Below the pieces are notes generated by a model. It was not told the DNA's origin. It saw only the letters and a list, made by a program, of their open reading frames with translations, and ran no database searches. The position numbers and the translations under genes are program-made. This document shows, piece by piece, positions 13,301 through 26,000 of a DNA stretch of 64,000 nt (position 1 is its first letter; each line of letters begins with the position of its first letter). Source of the DNA: Nectonema munidae (lineage: Eukaryota > Nematomorpha > Nectonematoida > Nectonematidae); assembly GCA_030549495.1 (NCBI GenBank), contig JAUIRK010000793.1, forward strand, positions 112,501 to 176,500. The letters run 5' to 3'.

Positions 13301-16300
13301 CCTCAAGAGTTTGGATCCAAGAGACAACACCTCATATTCACCATTTTCCGAAACGTCAAAAAGAGGAGGACGTGCAACAACCTCTCATATTTTATTGAAT
13401 CAATGATAAATTATTATCTCTATTTCCTAATAAATAAAATTAATATCAAGTAAAAAAATAATTATTTATATTCAGGGCCGTTACCAGGCGGGAACGAGAA
13501 GGGCATTTAACCCCCCTAAAATTTTCAGATCAATAATAATAGAAAATAGTCACATATAATTACAATTACCTTATCAATATAGATAAATCCTATTGAACAT
13601 AAAAATTGTCTCTTTTATAAAGCACTAATTTAGAGATAAAGAGATTTAGACACTCTGATCGAAATCTTTTTTATATTTTTACCCCTGGTAAAAATTTTTC
13701 TGGCTACGGGCTTCATTATATTATTTGTGATTCTAGAAGTTTGGTTCCATAATAATAATAATAGAACACGTAAAAATTATATATCTCAAAATATAGTTCT
13801 AGTTGCAGAACAGATTTCAATTGTAGTTAATGCTATGCTCCTGATCTAGGGCTCTAACTTTTATACATCTTTTATACTCATGTTTGATGTTTTACTTTTA
13901 ATTGTCTCAACGCAACCCATTTCAAAAAATGACTGCCCATCTTTTTTCTTCCAATCCCCAATTTGGAAGTTTATGGTAATATTTCTATATTATTGATATA
14001 GTTTGTGAACGATCGCGCCAAAATATGCAGAACATTTTTTTGAATGACCCTATGCTCAAAAATTAAAGAGAACACTGCTTCTATAATCCAATTTTAATCA
14101 GAAAACACAAAAGGACAATGAGTTTAAAAAGTTCACATTTAAAAATATTTTAACAATCTAAGGAAAAGACGATATATCAATTTAAATAATCATATTTTCT
14201 ATATCCACAATCTAACTATTCTATGTTCTCAATCTATTTATTTCTAACATTTTCTTTGTTAAAAATGGAAAAATATGTTTGCATTATTAATCTAAAGAGC
14301 CAATTATGAGAAGTTTACGCTGTATTTGTTTTGTTTTTTTTATTGACAATTCTTCTCATATTTCATTTTATTAATCCCTTTTAATCGATAAATCTTTTTT
14401 TTTTACTTTTTTTATAAGAGGTGGAATTGCCATGTGCCTGACAACATCTGGCCGGAGAAATGGAGAAGCATTAGTGAAATTTGAAAACGAGGAAAACAGA
14501 AAGCTTGCTCTGAAGAGACACCGACATCATCTAGGAGCACGCTACATCGAAATTTACAAAGCCACCAAGGAAGAGTTCTTGAGTTTTGCAGCTGGTAGGT
14601 AAACTTTTTGATTTGGCAACTTCATTTATATTTCGCGTATTTTTCACTTTTAATTAATCTAAGGCCTTAACCCAATATTTTTGGATGCAACTCCGAAAAA
14701 AAATCAAGGAAATAGATTTGATAAAAGTATGCTACGTACATATGGAGATATTTTCAGTGTCGATTTAAATAACCATGATAATAATACTAATTAAAGACTT
14801 ATTGCGAAAAAGGTAGGCACTTGAGCTTTCATAAAATATGGGTTGTAGATATAAGAAAATTCAATAACATGAAATTCTTATCTTGTAAAAGTTTAAACTC
14901 TCTTCGGAATTTTTCGAATCTCTTCGTATCTCACTTGAGTGCACATTCTCTACGGGATGTTCAAACCCATCTTTCACCTCACTTTTTCCCATCAATACTG
15001 GTCTTCTTTTCTTGCTATATTTGATCATCCTTTGTATTGATTATGTTGATCGTTTGAAAATAACATATACTTACTTCCCTACCTATTTTGCAAAACCTAT
15101 AAAACATTTTAAACGGGAAATAAAGCGTGAGAAGTAGAAAGATTTTTTGTCTTTTCAATGTTGAGTAATTATGCGATTTTCTAAAACAGCGCAAAAGACT
15201 TGAAAGTTTAATGGTAGTTATATTTTACATATTTACCCATATAGATTCCAAAACTGCTATTATGTCTAGTTTCACAACAAAACCCAGTTTACAATTTTGG
15301 CACAAAACGATAGTAGTTGGCATTATTATTACATCTCTGTAGATTTTAATAATTAATTAAACTTTTTGACTCTTTCCTTAAAAATATATTTTTTAAATAT
15401 TTTATATTGATCAGAAATCTCTAGTATACGTTTTCTTTCATACCCACGCCAAAAAATTTTTTGTCTATTTAAAAGCCAAAAAGAAAAAAAGTAAATTATT
15501 AACCCGTGTCTGACTTTTCGTTAAGTATGCTTTTTGGTGCCCGAACTAGCCGGCCCGAAATTTGCCAATCTGTGATGCTCATACCTAAGAGTTAGGATTG
15601 GGAGTGCTAAAAATTAAAATCCAGTCTCTTGATGAATTTATTGAAATCCTTAAGGAATTCATTTAAGTCTTACACAGAATAAATGAAATAACAGGAGAGT
15701 CGTTTCAGTAATTGCATGAAAGGCATGAAGTATTCCTGATGCGTTCATGGATTCATAAAATACACCTACTTTGGATTCCTATTTTCAGAAACTTTATATA
15801 ACATATATAAATAGAATCCTAAATTTAAAAAAAAAAATAAAAAAATTTAATTAATTTTAAAAAAATATTTAAAAAAAATCATTAATAACGTCATAAGCTT
15901 TGACACATGCGCTCAATTGCACATAAAATCAATCAGATAAGGTGATTTGATTATAATATATACACATGTATAGAAACTTGGTGTCTGTCGATTTCGATTA
16001 CTTCTCAAACTTCAAGTTTCGAGTTTTCACGGATCTGAATAGTCAAGCTTTAAAAATGGCAGTGTTTTTTAACTTTTCAATTTTCCGACACACGTTTTAA
16101 AATTTTCCGGTATCCAACTCGCTTCAAGAAAAGTTTAGAGACCTATGCTGTAGGTAGAGAAACGCAAATGAATTTGAATTTCAGAGGATTTCAATTGCGA
16201 TTAGTTAAAATAGTCTGCTTTAAATGAACTAAAACACACGTTTATTAACTTTTGTGCGAGGAATTTAATTTTGCTTACACAAAAATTTCGCCAAATTTTT

Positions 16301-16883
16301 AAAATGGAACTTAATTCCCAGAGTTTCAAGAATTTTTAATATGAAATTTTATATACCATTTAAAATCTTCTGTGTATAAAATTAAACACCACTGCAATTT
16401 CGATTTAAGCGCTTTACAAATAAAAAAAAACTAAATTTTTTATGCTAAATTTTATCTCAATTTTAGAAATGCTTAAACTAAATTCTCTTGAATTTTTTTC
16501 GAACCTCGTTCTCGCATAATTAAAAAATTTACAGTATTTGATTTAACGTTTAATTTTGAGCTAAGAAATAACATTTTCCGCTAATATGAATAATAATAAA
16601 GCAATCAATAAATGAAAATTTTTGAAAATGGAAAAAAAGCCCCCCGGAACTAAAAAAATTTTCCACCCGCTTTTGGGAAAGGGGGGGGGGGGGGTGGAGA
16701 GGTGTGTTTGGGGGGGGAGGGGGTTGGGACCCATATTGTGGGGGGAATTTTTTTTTTTTTTAATGGGTGGGAAAGTTTCTTTGGAGTTAAAAAAAAAAAA
16801 GGGGGAAAAAAAAAAAAGGGGGGGGGAGGGAAAAAAGGAAAGAGGGGGAGGGGAAAGAAAAGAAAAAGAAGGAAGAGGAAAAG

Positions 16884-16918
<35 letters not shown>

Positions 16919-16954
16919 AGGGGAAAAAGAAAAAAAAAAAAAGGGGGAAAAGAG

Positions 16955-16993
<39 letters not shown>

Positions 16994-17013
16994 AAAAAAA
17001 AAAAAAAAGAAGG

Positions 17014-17050
<37 letters not shown>

Positions 17051-20000
17051 ATTTTATGCATTAATTGGTTGTCAATAGAATAAATGCTCTTTTCAATGTT
17101 AATTTTTGCTTTCATTTCGGGAAGAGCCATAGTAAGAAAGCCTTCTCTCAAATTTTGAACATAATCCGACTTTGAGTTCTTTTTGTGTTTTCTATGTTTT
17201 GTTCATATAAGTCATTCGTTTTCGTTATCTCTATGCGTTATGCCGATATTTCAAAAATAAGGTGTCAGCAACTCCAATCAAAATGTTTCTCTTTCTTCTC
17301 AGATCCATGAAACACGCAGTGAATATCATAAAGTGTGAGAATTAATGTCCACTTCAAATAAAAAATTAATGATAAAAAACCCATTGAAACTTCCTATACT
17401 TTTTCCAAGCGGACTGATAAGATGTCTTTTTATTTTAGATAAATCTGGGCTTGTTTAAAAACTTTAACTATAGTTTTGGATGAAAGAATCATAAAACATT
17501 TCTAAAATTACTTTTCCCGATTATTATTGTAAACAAAAGCAGTAAAATTATATAACCAAACACTATAGATAATTTTATTGGCTAAGTTTTTATGATGATA
17601 TACTTGATTGAGTTTATGTTTTATTTAAATCAAATCGTTTGTATGCTGAAAATATTGATTTTGTTGAATCAACTTATTATACTATAATAATAATTTATAT
17701 CTTTTTCACACTTCATCAATATGTATCCACAATACCTTCAAGCAAAACAAAAGTGAAATAATATTATTATTATTATTTGAAAAGTTGAAAGGAATTTTTC
17801 ATACAGACCATTTTAAGGTGTTTTAACATGGACCGATTCAGTGCATATGATTAATCTTGGAAATACGAAATTTTTTCTCAAAAAACATTCTATTTAATAA
17901 GTTCCAACAAATCGCATCTAAACGTTTCAGAAGGAAGGAAAGGAAGTAACAAAGACGGTGTTATAGTTTATCCTACAAATATCAGACAGCAATTTCTATG
18001 ATTAGCAGAGAGCTCAAAAGATTTAGAATGGAAAAGGACGCTCTTCTTTCAGGCACAATGGGACACCAGTGTCCAAAAATCGTCTGCTTAATCCATTTAC
18101 GGCCAATGTTCCTATTTTGGAACATAAGTAATTTCATCTTCGTCTGCTTTTTTCAATGACTTTGAATATAAATCGTCTGCGTTTTTTTAGATTTCGTCTG
18201 CTTTGCTTGGCCTTAAATGGGTTAATTTATATAAAAACTCATTGAGAAAGAAAGCAGACGATAAAAAACCCATGCCTAAAATGGTTAACCCATTTAAGAC
18301 CAAACAAAGCAGACGATATCTAAAAAACGCAGACGATTTATATTCAAAGTCATTGAAAAAAGCAGACGAAGATGAAATTACTTATGTTCCAAAATAGGAA
18401 CATTGGTCGTAAATGGGTTAAAGTGAAAATGGACGAAGTTAACCCTCATGCGCCAAACATATGTTCTTTACGATTTAGATAAACATGGGTCCAACGGGAC
18501 TGGCCTTTTTGTTTTCCCAAATACTCTTTTTTATGATAATTTTTATATTTTGTACATTTAGCGTTTTAAATAAATGATTTCTTGTGCATATATATATAAA
18601 TATTTTTTATACTTCCAGAAATATTAAAGTTCAACAATTTACTACAAAAAAAGGGAGCGTCTTTTCACCCAAAAACACAATCAAAAAACAACATCATAGG
18701 TAGGTAGCAACAGAAACTTATTAAATCAAATAATCAGTGAAATTCAACAAAAAATTACAATTAATCAATTGAGTTCAAAAGTAAAGGATATTAAAAGTTA
18801 GTAAAGCCGAAAGCAAGAGTTAGTACATCACATACTAAAATATTATGTTCATGATAAAATATATATAAAAAAGAAAAAAACAATTTAATAAAATTACAAA
18901 TAAACCACTTTAAACTACAAATAAAACTAGTTTTTAGGTCTTTTTTGAATGTGTTTTTGCGTGAAAGGGTGCGCCGTAAAAAAAAGGTTTTCTTTATTTG
19001 TTTGAAGCTTTTTCAAAGTTCAATGGTTCATGAACAAACACTTACTATTATTTAATTGTAAAAATATTAAATTTATTTATTTATTTTTACTACATTTCAA
19101 ACAAATAATCTGTTTTTGTGAGTGCTCAATGCTTATTGGTTCTATTGGATCCATGTTTACCTGCAACGTAATGCTAAAAGTTTTTAGGTCGTTGCCGAAA
19201 AAAAAATAATAATAACTTTGACAAAAATATTTTTGAATGATTTAAATACAAGTAGAATGAGGCATTTTAAAAGTTTCAAAACTATATATGCCATTTATGA
19301 CAAAAAAATCTTCATTTTTAAAGTTTCTCGGTTCTGATAGACCCATGTTTGCTGGATGAGGGTTAGCGCGAAAAAGGACACGTTTAAAGGGAAAAGTGGG
19401 AAGGAAATGAATGAATAGAGTTACAAAAAAAGTGTTTTGCGATTTCTATTCGTGGAGATACTTCAAAAGATAAAATCTCTTTTTTAAATAATATTTTGCA
19501 AAAAAAAAAGCAAAATTGTGCGCTTATTATAAAGAAAAAAATTTCAATTCAATCTGGTTTTTTTATAGACAAAATATTTTTATTTATCATTATCCATCAT
19601 AAATTTTTTTTAAATAAAAGTTTTAGGTATAAGAAATAGGAGAACGAGAATTTTGTTAAGACTATAGGAACAGATCTCTGTAACAAAGGGTAGTGAAGAT
19701 CAAGGATTTTTAAAAGTGGGTTTTCATTTTTTCTTATTTGTTGAAAAAAAGTTTATCTCTGGTCAATGTTTTAGTGACCAGTATATAAAAACTAATTTGG
19801 GAATGTGGATCATATAAAATGAGATCCTAAAATGCGATTCTGAATGGAGTCTGAATTTTATTAATTTCATTCACTAATACTTTGATAAAAAGTATATGAC
19901 TAAAAATTAATTTAAACGATTCCTTCATTATAAAAAATAATTTTTGACATTCTGAAATTTATGATTAGAAAATTTTAACTATAATTGAAATTCTGACTAG

Positions 20001-23000
20001 ATCAAATTTTTATTTTTAAAGAAAGCTTTTGTAAAAATATTTAAATATTTGATTATTATTATTATCTATGATCTTAAAAAAATTTCCCACCTCAATTCCA
20101 TTTTCGCCATGAAATGGACGATTCTCGCATTGTGGAGAAACTCTGATTTAAACTATCAGTATGGGTAAAATTATGTAGGTTTTTAATATCTTGTAAAAAA
20201 TTAGGACTTGATTAAGACTTGATTTAAAATAATATTCCAATAATTTATTTACATCATATTTCCCATTTTTACCTATATCAATAATAAATCAATATTTAAA
20301 CTAGGTATAATTTATCGTTTAGATAGTAATATAACTACGCATATATACTCTTTAAGATTGCAATGGAGTTTTATAGTAGTGATGATATTCCTTGAAAATT
20401 AACCAAATTTTAACCAGTGAATAAGGTTAACAATTAACCGAGTTTTAACCAGTGAATAAGTGAGACAAAAATTAGACTGACTAATTTATCTGGCAAAAAC
20501 TTTATCAAATCATAATAAATTTACATATGCAAATCATTTTAAACAAAAGTAGTGTGAAATTATATCATGTTTTTTTTTAAACGCCATGCTATAACCATAA
20601 CTTAATGTTCTTTTTCTTGTAATTTTATGTCTAATGAAATTGCGTTTGATATTTTCCTTCTTCTTATGTATATTTATGGAATAAGAATTTGTCTGAAATT
20701 AACCCTCGATCGGGGTTAGATATTAGGCAAAGAATTAGCCGGTTTAAAAAATTTGTTAAATTACCATTGCTATAATATATACTTTGTAAAAATTAACATT
20801 ACTCGTTTTCACTCTAGAGAACTAGTAATATCAGCGCATATTTTTGTACTTATGAATTAGTAAAGATGTAGGATTAATGAAAATGTATGTAAAAAATTAC
20901 AATATAAAAAATATAATTAATTCATGCAATACTTTCATTTTTTTTCTTTCATTCCTTAATTAATTTTAAAAAAGGGAGAAACTGCATCTTTAATTAATTA
21001 ATTCTTAAGACTTGTATAGAAAAAAAAGTGAAAAAAATATCTTCATTTTTTATGCTCATGTAGATATACGCACGTATTGATTTATTTCTGTGTTTTGCCT
21101 TTTTCGAGAAAAGCATTGTCCAATGTCCATCCTCCATCGTACAACAAATAAAGCGGGAATATTTTCATTTTTCTCTACTGTATATTCTAGTTTTTCAACT
21201 ACGCTCAGTCTATAATATTCATAATATTTTTCAACCGTCTAAACATATGTTTTTTTTTAAACAAAAAGAGTAAAATTTGAACATTTTCGAATCCATGACT
21301 ATTTTTCAAGTTGCAGTTATGTTAGGATAGCATCCTTTAAAAAAAAATGAACAACATAAAAATGTGATAGAACTATTCAAATATGAAAAAATTGTCCCTC
21401 CAATGGGAAATCAAGACGATTTTTAAAAACGTTGAGTGACGTTGAATCCACTATGTCGCTGGGTAATTTGTTCCAGTCATTTAGGATTCGGTTTGAAAAT
21501 GAAGATCTGAGAAATCGCTTAGCGCATCTTGTTTTATTTTGAGTTGCTTTGCATCGATTCTTCAGCTTTTTGTAGAAAATCCAGGTAGAACGGTAGACTT
21601 AATATTCATATTTACGTGGATTATATTGTAGATTGTGATCATGTCATTGCGCTTGTACCTGTAAGTAAGAGATGTAAAAGATATATAGGTGGTAAACATT
21701 GGTTATTATTTAATTAGTTTGTTTATTTGCCTTTTCTGGAGTAAGCTAGCATTTACAAAAAGTTCCATGTGAAAATAAAAAGAAATTTCACTTATACGCC
21801 TTCGCCATTCCTATCAGCAAGCTCACAATCTTCATAAAGGTTCTCACCACACATTTATCATCATCTCCTCCATTCTACCTCCAATAATAAAAAGAGTCGA
21901 TTTACTATTCATAATTATATTCGATGCACACAACAGCATTGTAATTATATTTATTAGTCTTCACTGTGATAAATTTATAAAATATATCTTCTATCTATCC
22001 ATCAATCCATTAATTTTGAGAATAAAAGCTTGTCTTACTCTCACTCTTATCAAACACTTTTCTTTTATAATAAAATTATCTTTGAAAAATATCACGATTG
22101 CAATATATCCACAAATCAATTCAGGATACTAATTATATCAATGCACTAACACTCTTTCAAGCGTTTAAGTACACACAATGCCTCCAATTTCTAAAATGGC
22201 GTGTGCTGTGTACGGCGTCTCTGAAAAAATTAATAGTAAAGATGGCGGCCAGTTTGCTTGTAAACTTTTTATTACCAAATTTATATTCAAGTATTGAATT
22301 CAATTTTTATTCTCTTATTTTTAAGGCGAAAATAGTCAAGTGCAAACTTTTTTATCCAAAGGGGCACAGACAATTGTTCGAATGAGAGGCTTGCCATACG
22401 ACTCAAACACGAATGATGTGGTAATATTTTCGAATTTTTTACTTTATGTCATCAATCATACAATTTACCATATGTGCCTGCTAAAAGTGTCGAAGCATGA
22501 GCCTTTAATTGGGAAGATTAGAGTTAAGTATCCTTTTCATTAAATTCAGAACAATAATAAGGAAAAGAATGAGAAAAAAATGATTGAACAAGATAATATT
22601 AGAAGTAAGATTAAGTATTTTAAAACAAAACATTATATAACTAATAGTAGAATATCAAAAAGGGGTTCGAGACCGCTTGAATAACTGAATATTTACAATT
22701 TACAATTTTTCAAATATAAGTTGAATGTTTAAATGTTAAATTGAAGAAATCATTTATCCTCAGTTCTTTTAGAAAATCTTTGAAATAAAAGAAAAAAGAA
22801 TAAATGTGATGATAGATAGAACTAAAAAAACGAGAAAAGATAATGAACGCGCAGAAAATTAATTATATAAACTTTGAATGAAATTCAATGAATATTTAAA
22901 TACATCTTTCAAAAAGTTTTTTACATTTGAAATTGATTGAGATATATCGGGCCAAATTCGAACACATTTTTACAATCTTCATTCTAACTAAAAAAATAAA

Positions 23001-26000
23001 AGAAAAAATAGAAGAAAGAAATGATTGCTATACAAATGTAATCCGTGTTATCTCTTAAGATTCGGCGCAGTGCTACCCGGTCATTTGAAAAAAAGACGCT
23101 CACTATAATTTTAGGTACAGCTTGGAAATAATTTAGTCTTATTGTTTAACACCATATTTCCATATTCCTAAATCAATTAAGTTGTTTAACAGATTTGCCT
23201 GTTAGATTTTACTTTTTGTATCTAGATTATTATTTTTTCTTTTATATACTTTGTTCATTTTTACACTATTTTTACATATATTTTATATAAATAATTTTTG
23301 TAACATGTGTGTTTTCTCTTTTTTGTATATTTTTTTCATGTTAATGCAAAAATCATGATTAGTGTAAAATTTATAAACCTTTATAGGATTTTCATCTCAG
23401 CGGCTTTAGAAGGCTTTTTGAATATCCTCGCGTTTTGAGATTTATTATATTTAGTTTTTTTGATGAATTAATGAACAGCTTTAACTTATAATTTTTTTTC
23501 TGTAATTTAGTATTGTTTATTTTGCCAAATAAATTTCTTCTTCTTCTTACAGAAAAGATACAGAAGAAGAAGAAATAGAAAATTTATTAGAAAAGTTTAA
23601 GAATAAATCATTCACAAAATTACAATTTTAGGTTAGATACACATATTAAGATGAATATATAATTACATTGAACATCTGGATTTTCAAACAAAAAAAAAAC
23701 TTAAGAAAAAAAACAAAATAAAATTCAATTTGGAAGAAGAAAAAGAAATAAAAAATAAAATAAAATTTTTTGGTGATAGGGAAATAAAATAAATTAATCA
23801 ATATATAATTAGTAAATATATAAATAAATATATATCTCATAACCTGTACGATTGAACGCGGGTAGACAACGTGAGTGTCATCTCCAACCTGTATACTACG
23901 GTGATTCATCTCCAAACTGTATACTACGATGGTTTTTATTCCATGTACAAATGACTAGGAAGGCAATGTTCAACTTTCTGTTCACATTTTGCTAGATGTA
24001 AGATTTGATATACCTCATTCGTGGAGACGATGCTACCTAAGTTATTACCTATATACCTGTATACTACGATGGCTCATCTCCAATCGGTCAGTTCATATTT
24101 TGCTAGATGTAAGATTTGATATACCTCATTCGGGGAGAGGATGTTAGATATAATAAGTCATGCACAAGAGATTGGAGCGAGTGAAATGAAATTTAGTTTG
24201 TTTCTGTATATTCAATTTCATTCATGACATAACGACATGAAAAACATTTATGAATCAAACATTGTGATGAAAAATTTCGCAAATACAAATTACAAATACA
24301 TCAAATCCCATAAGTTTAATAAGTTCCTATTCCAAAATACAGATAGCTTATACCTGAGATTCTGTTAAAACTTGATAGAATTATAATATGGAATAAAACT
24401 TTTATATTTATAACGAAGATCATAATCAGCTATTAGCTAGGATGAAATCCATTATGTGATCAAAGATTACAGGTAGAATACCATTGAACAATTTGTAAAT
24501 AAACAGAACTCGATTATACTCACATAAATGAAGCATTTTTCGGATTTTGGATTCCTGGAACAATTTGTTTTTGTGTGAAAAAGGACTGACATTATGTGTA
24601 TTTCGTATGGCTTTCTTTTGATATTTGAACAAGGTTGGAACATTTTAATGACCCCATACAAGAATACAGTAATTTATGTGTAGAGCGCAATTTTGACATT
24701 TATTGGCAGCAATTTTTTGAAATATTTTTAAATTCCGTTAACCCGGGAGAGTTTACTTTCAATGATTATTCCAATTTAATTTGTTGTGAATGATGATTCC
24801 TAGAAGTTGAAAAGAATTCACCATTTCAAACATGAAATTATTCAATTGAAGCTTAAGCTGATAACTTTTAGCAAAAAGCATAGATTTTGATTTTTTCAAA
24901 TTAATTACCATACAATTTTTATTACAGCATTTTAAGTTTGTTCTCAAAAAAACAGAGCAAACATTTTTGTCATCATAAGAGAATGGCATATTTACAGTTA
25001 AATCATCAGCAAAGCTGAAAAAACTCAGTTCATTACAAGATGAGTATAAACCATTCATAAAGATCAAGAAAAGCAGAGGACGCATTATATAGATCCTTGA
25101 GGCACACCGCAAGAAACGGCAAATCTTTTTGAGAGTGTACCATCACTATCAACTTCTTGTTGCCTCATTTCAAGATGGAATTTAACAAGAGATAAAGAGG
25201 TATGTTGCAAGCCACATTCTTTCAACGAACAAAGTAAACGTTTATGCGAAATCATATCCAAGGCTTGTGAAAAGTCTATAAAAGCTGGGAAGATACCTCC
25301 ACCATTTTGCAGTTTTTCTATGATATTATTTATAAATAGATTGTGTATTGCGTGACTTCCTAAATCCAAATTGATACTTGTAAATAAGAATTATTTTGTT
25401 CAAAAGAGAAATTCAATTGGTTATGAAGCAACTTTTCAAAAAGTTTAGAGATCACAGGTATCAAAGATATAATAGGCCTATATAGTTATCCACATTAGAT
25501 TTATATCCCTTTTTAGAAAATTGGGAGCACTCTTCTAATTTTGAACACTTTTGTGTATGTTGAAAATTCTAAACAAGAATTTAAGACTATTGTGAAGAAC
25601 TTAGCTTGAATAATAATTACCAATTTGACGTAAAGCATTGAAACCCCGTATATGTCGCAGCTTTCAATGTTTCTAAAAGAATCAACAGCGGTCTTACATC
25701 TTGAATTGTAATTCTCTAGTAAAACTGAAGCTTAAACTTGTATCAATATGAATATTGGAACAATAATCCCCCACAAATCGGGGTACGAGAATTTATGTCC
25801 GTAAATTTCGTATTGAATATATATTTCCAAGTTCACTTGCATCTTCAATTTCTCTTTCTCCATACTTTAAAGAAGTTTTAGAGTCTGCGGTGGGTTTAAT
25901 AAAACTACTGATGTTTCTCCAAACACTTTTGAGACTTGTTTCTTCAGAAAAAAAGGGTATGGAAATATGTCTTTTTCAACTGCTTTGATAAATTTCGAAC

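Noticed and set aside
16561-17151. Long open frames rich in Lys, Gly or Phe on both strands
   Set aside because: They are produced by the homopolymer block and have no protein-like composition.
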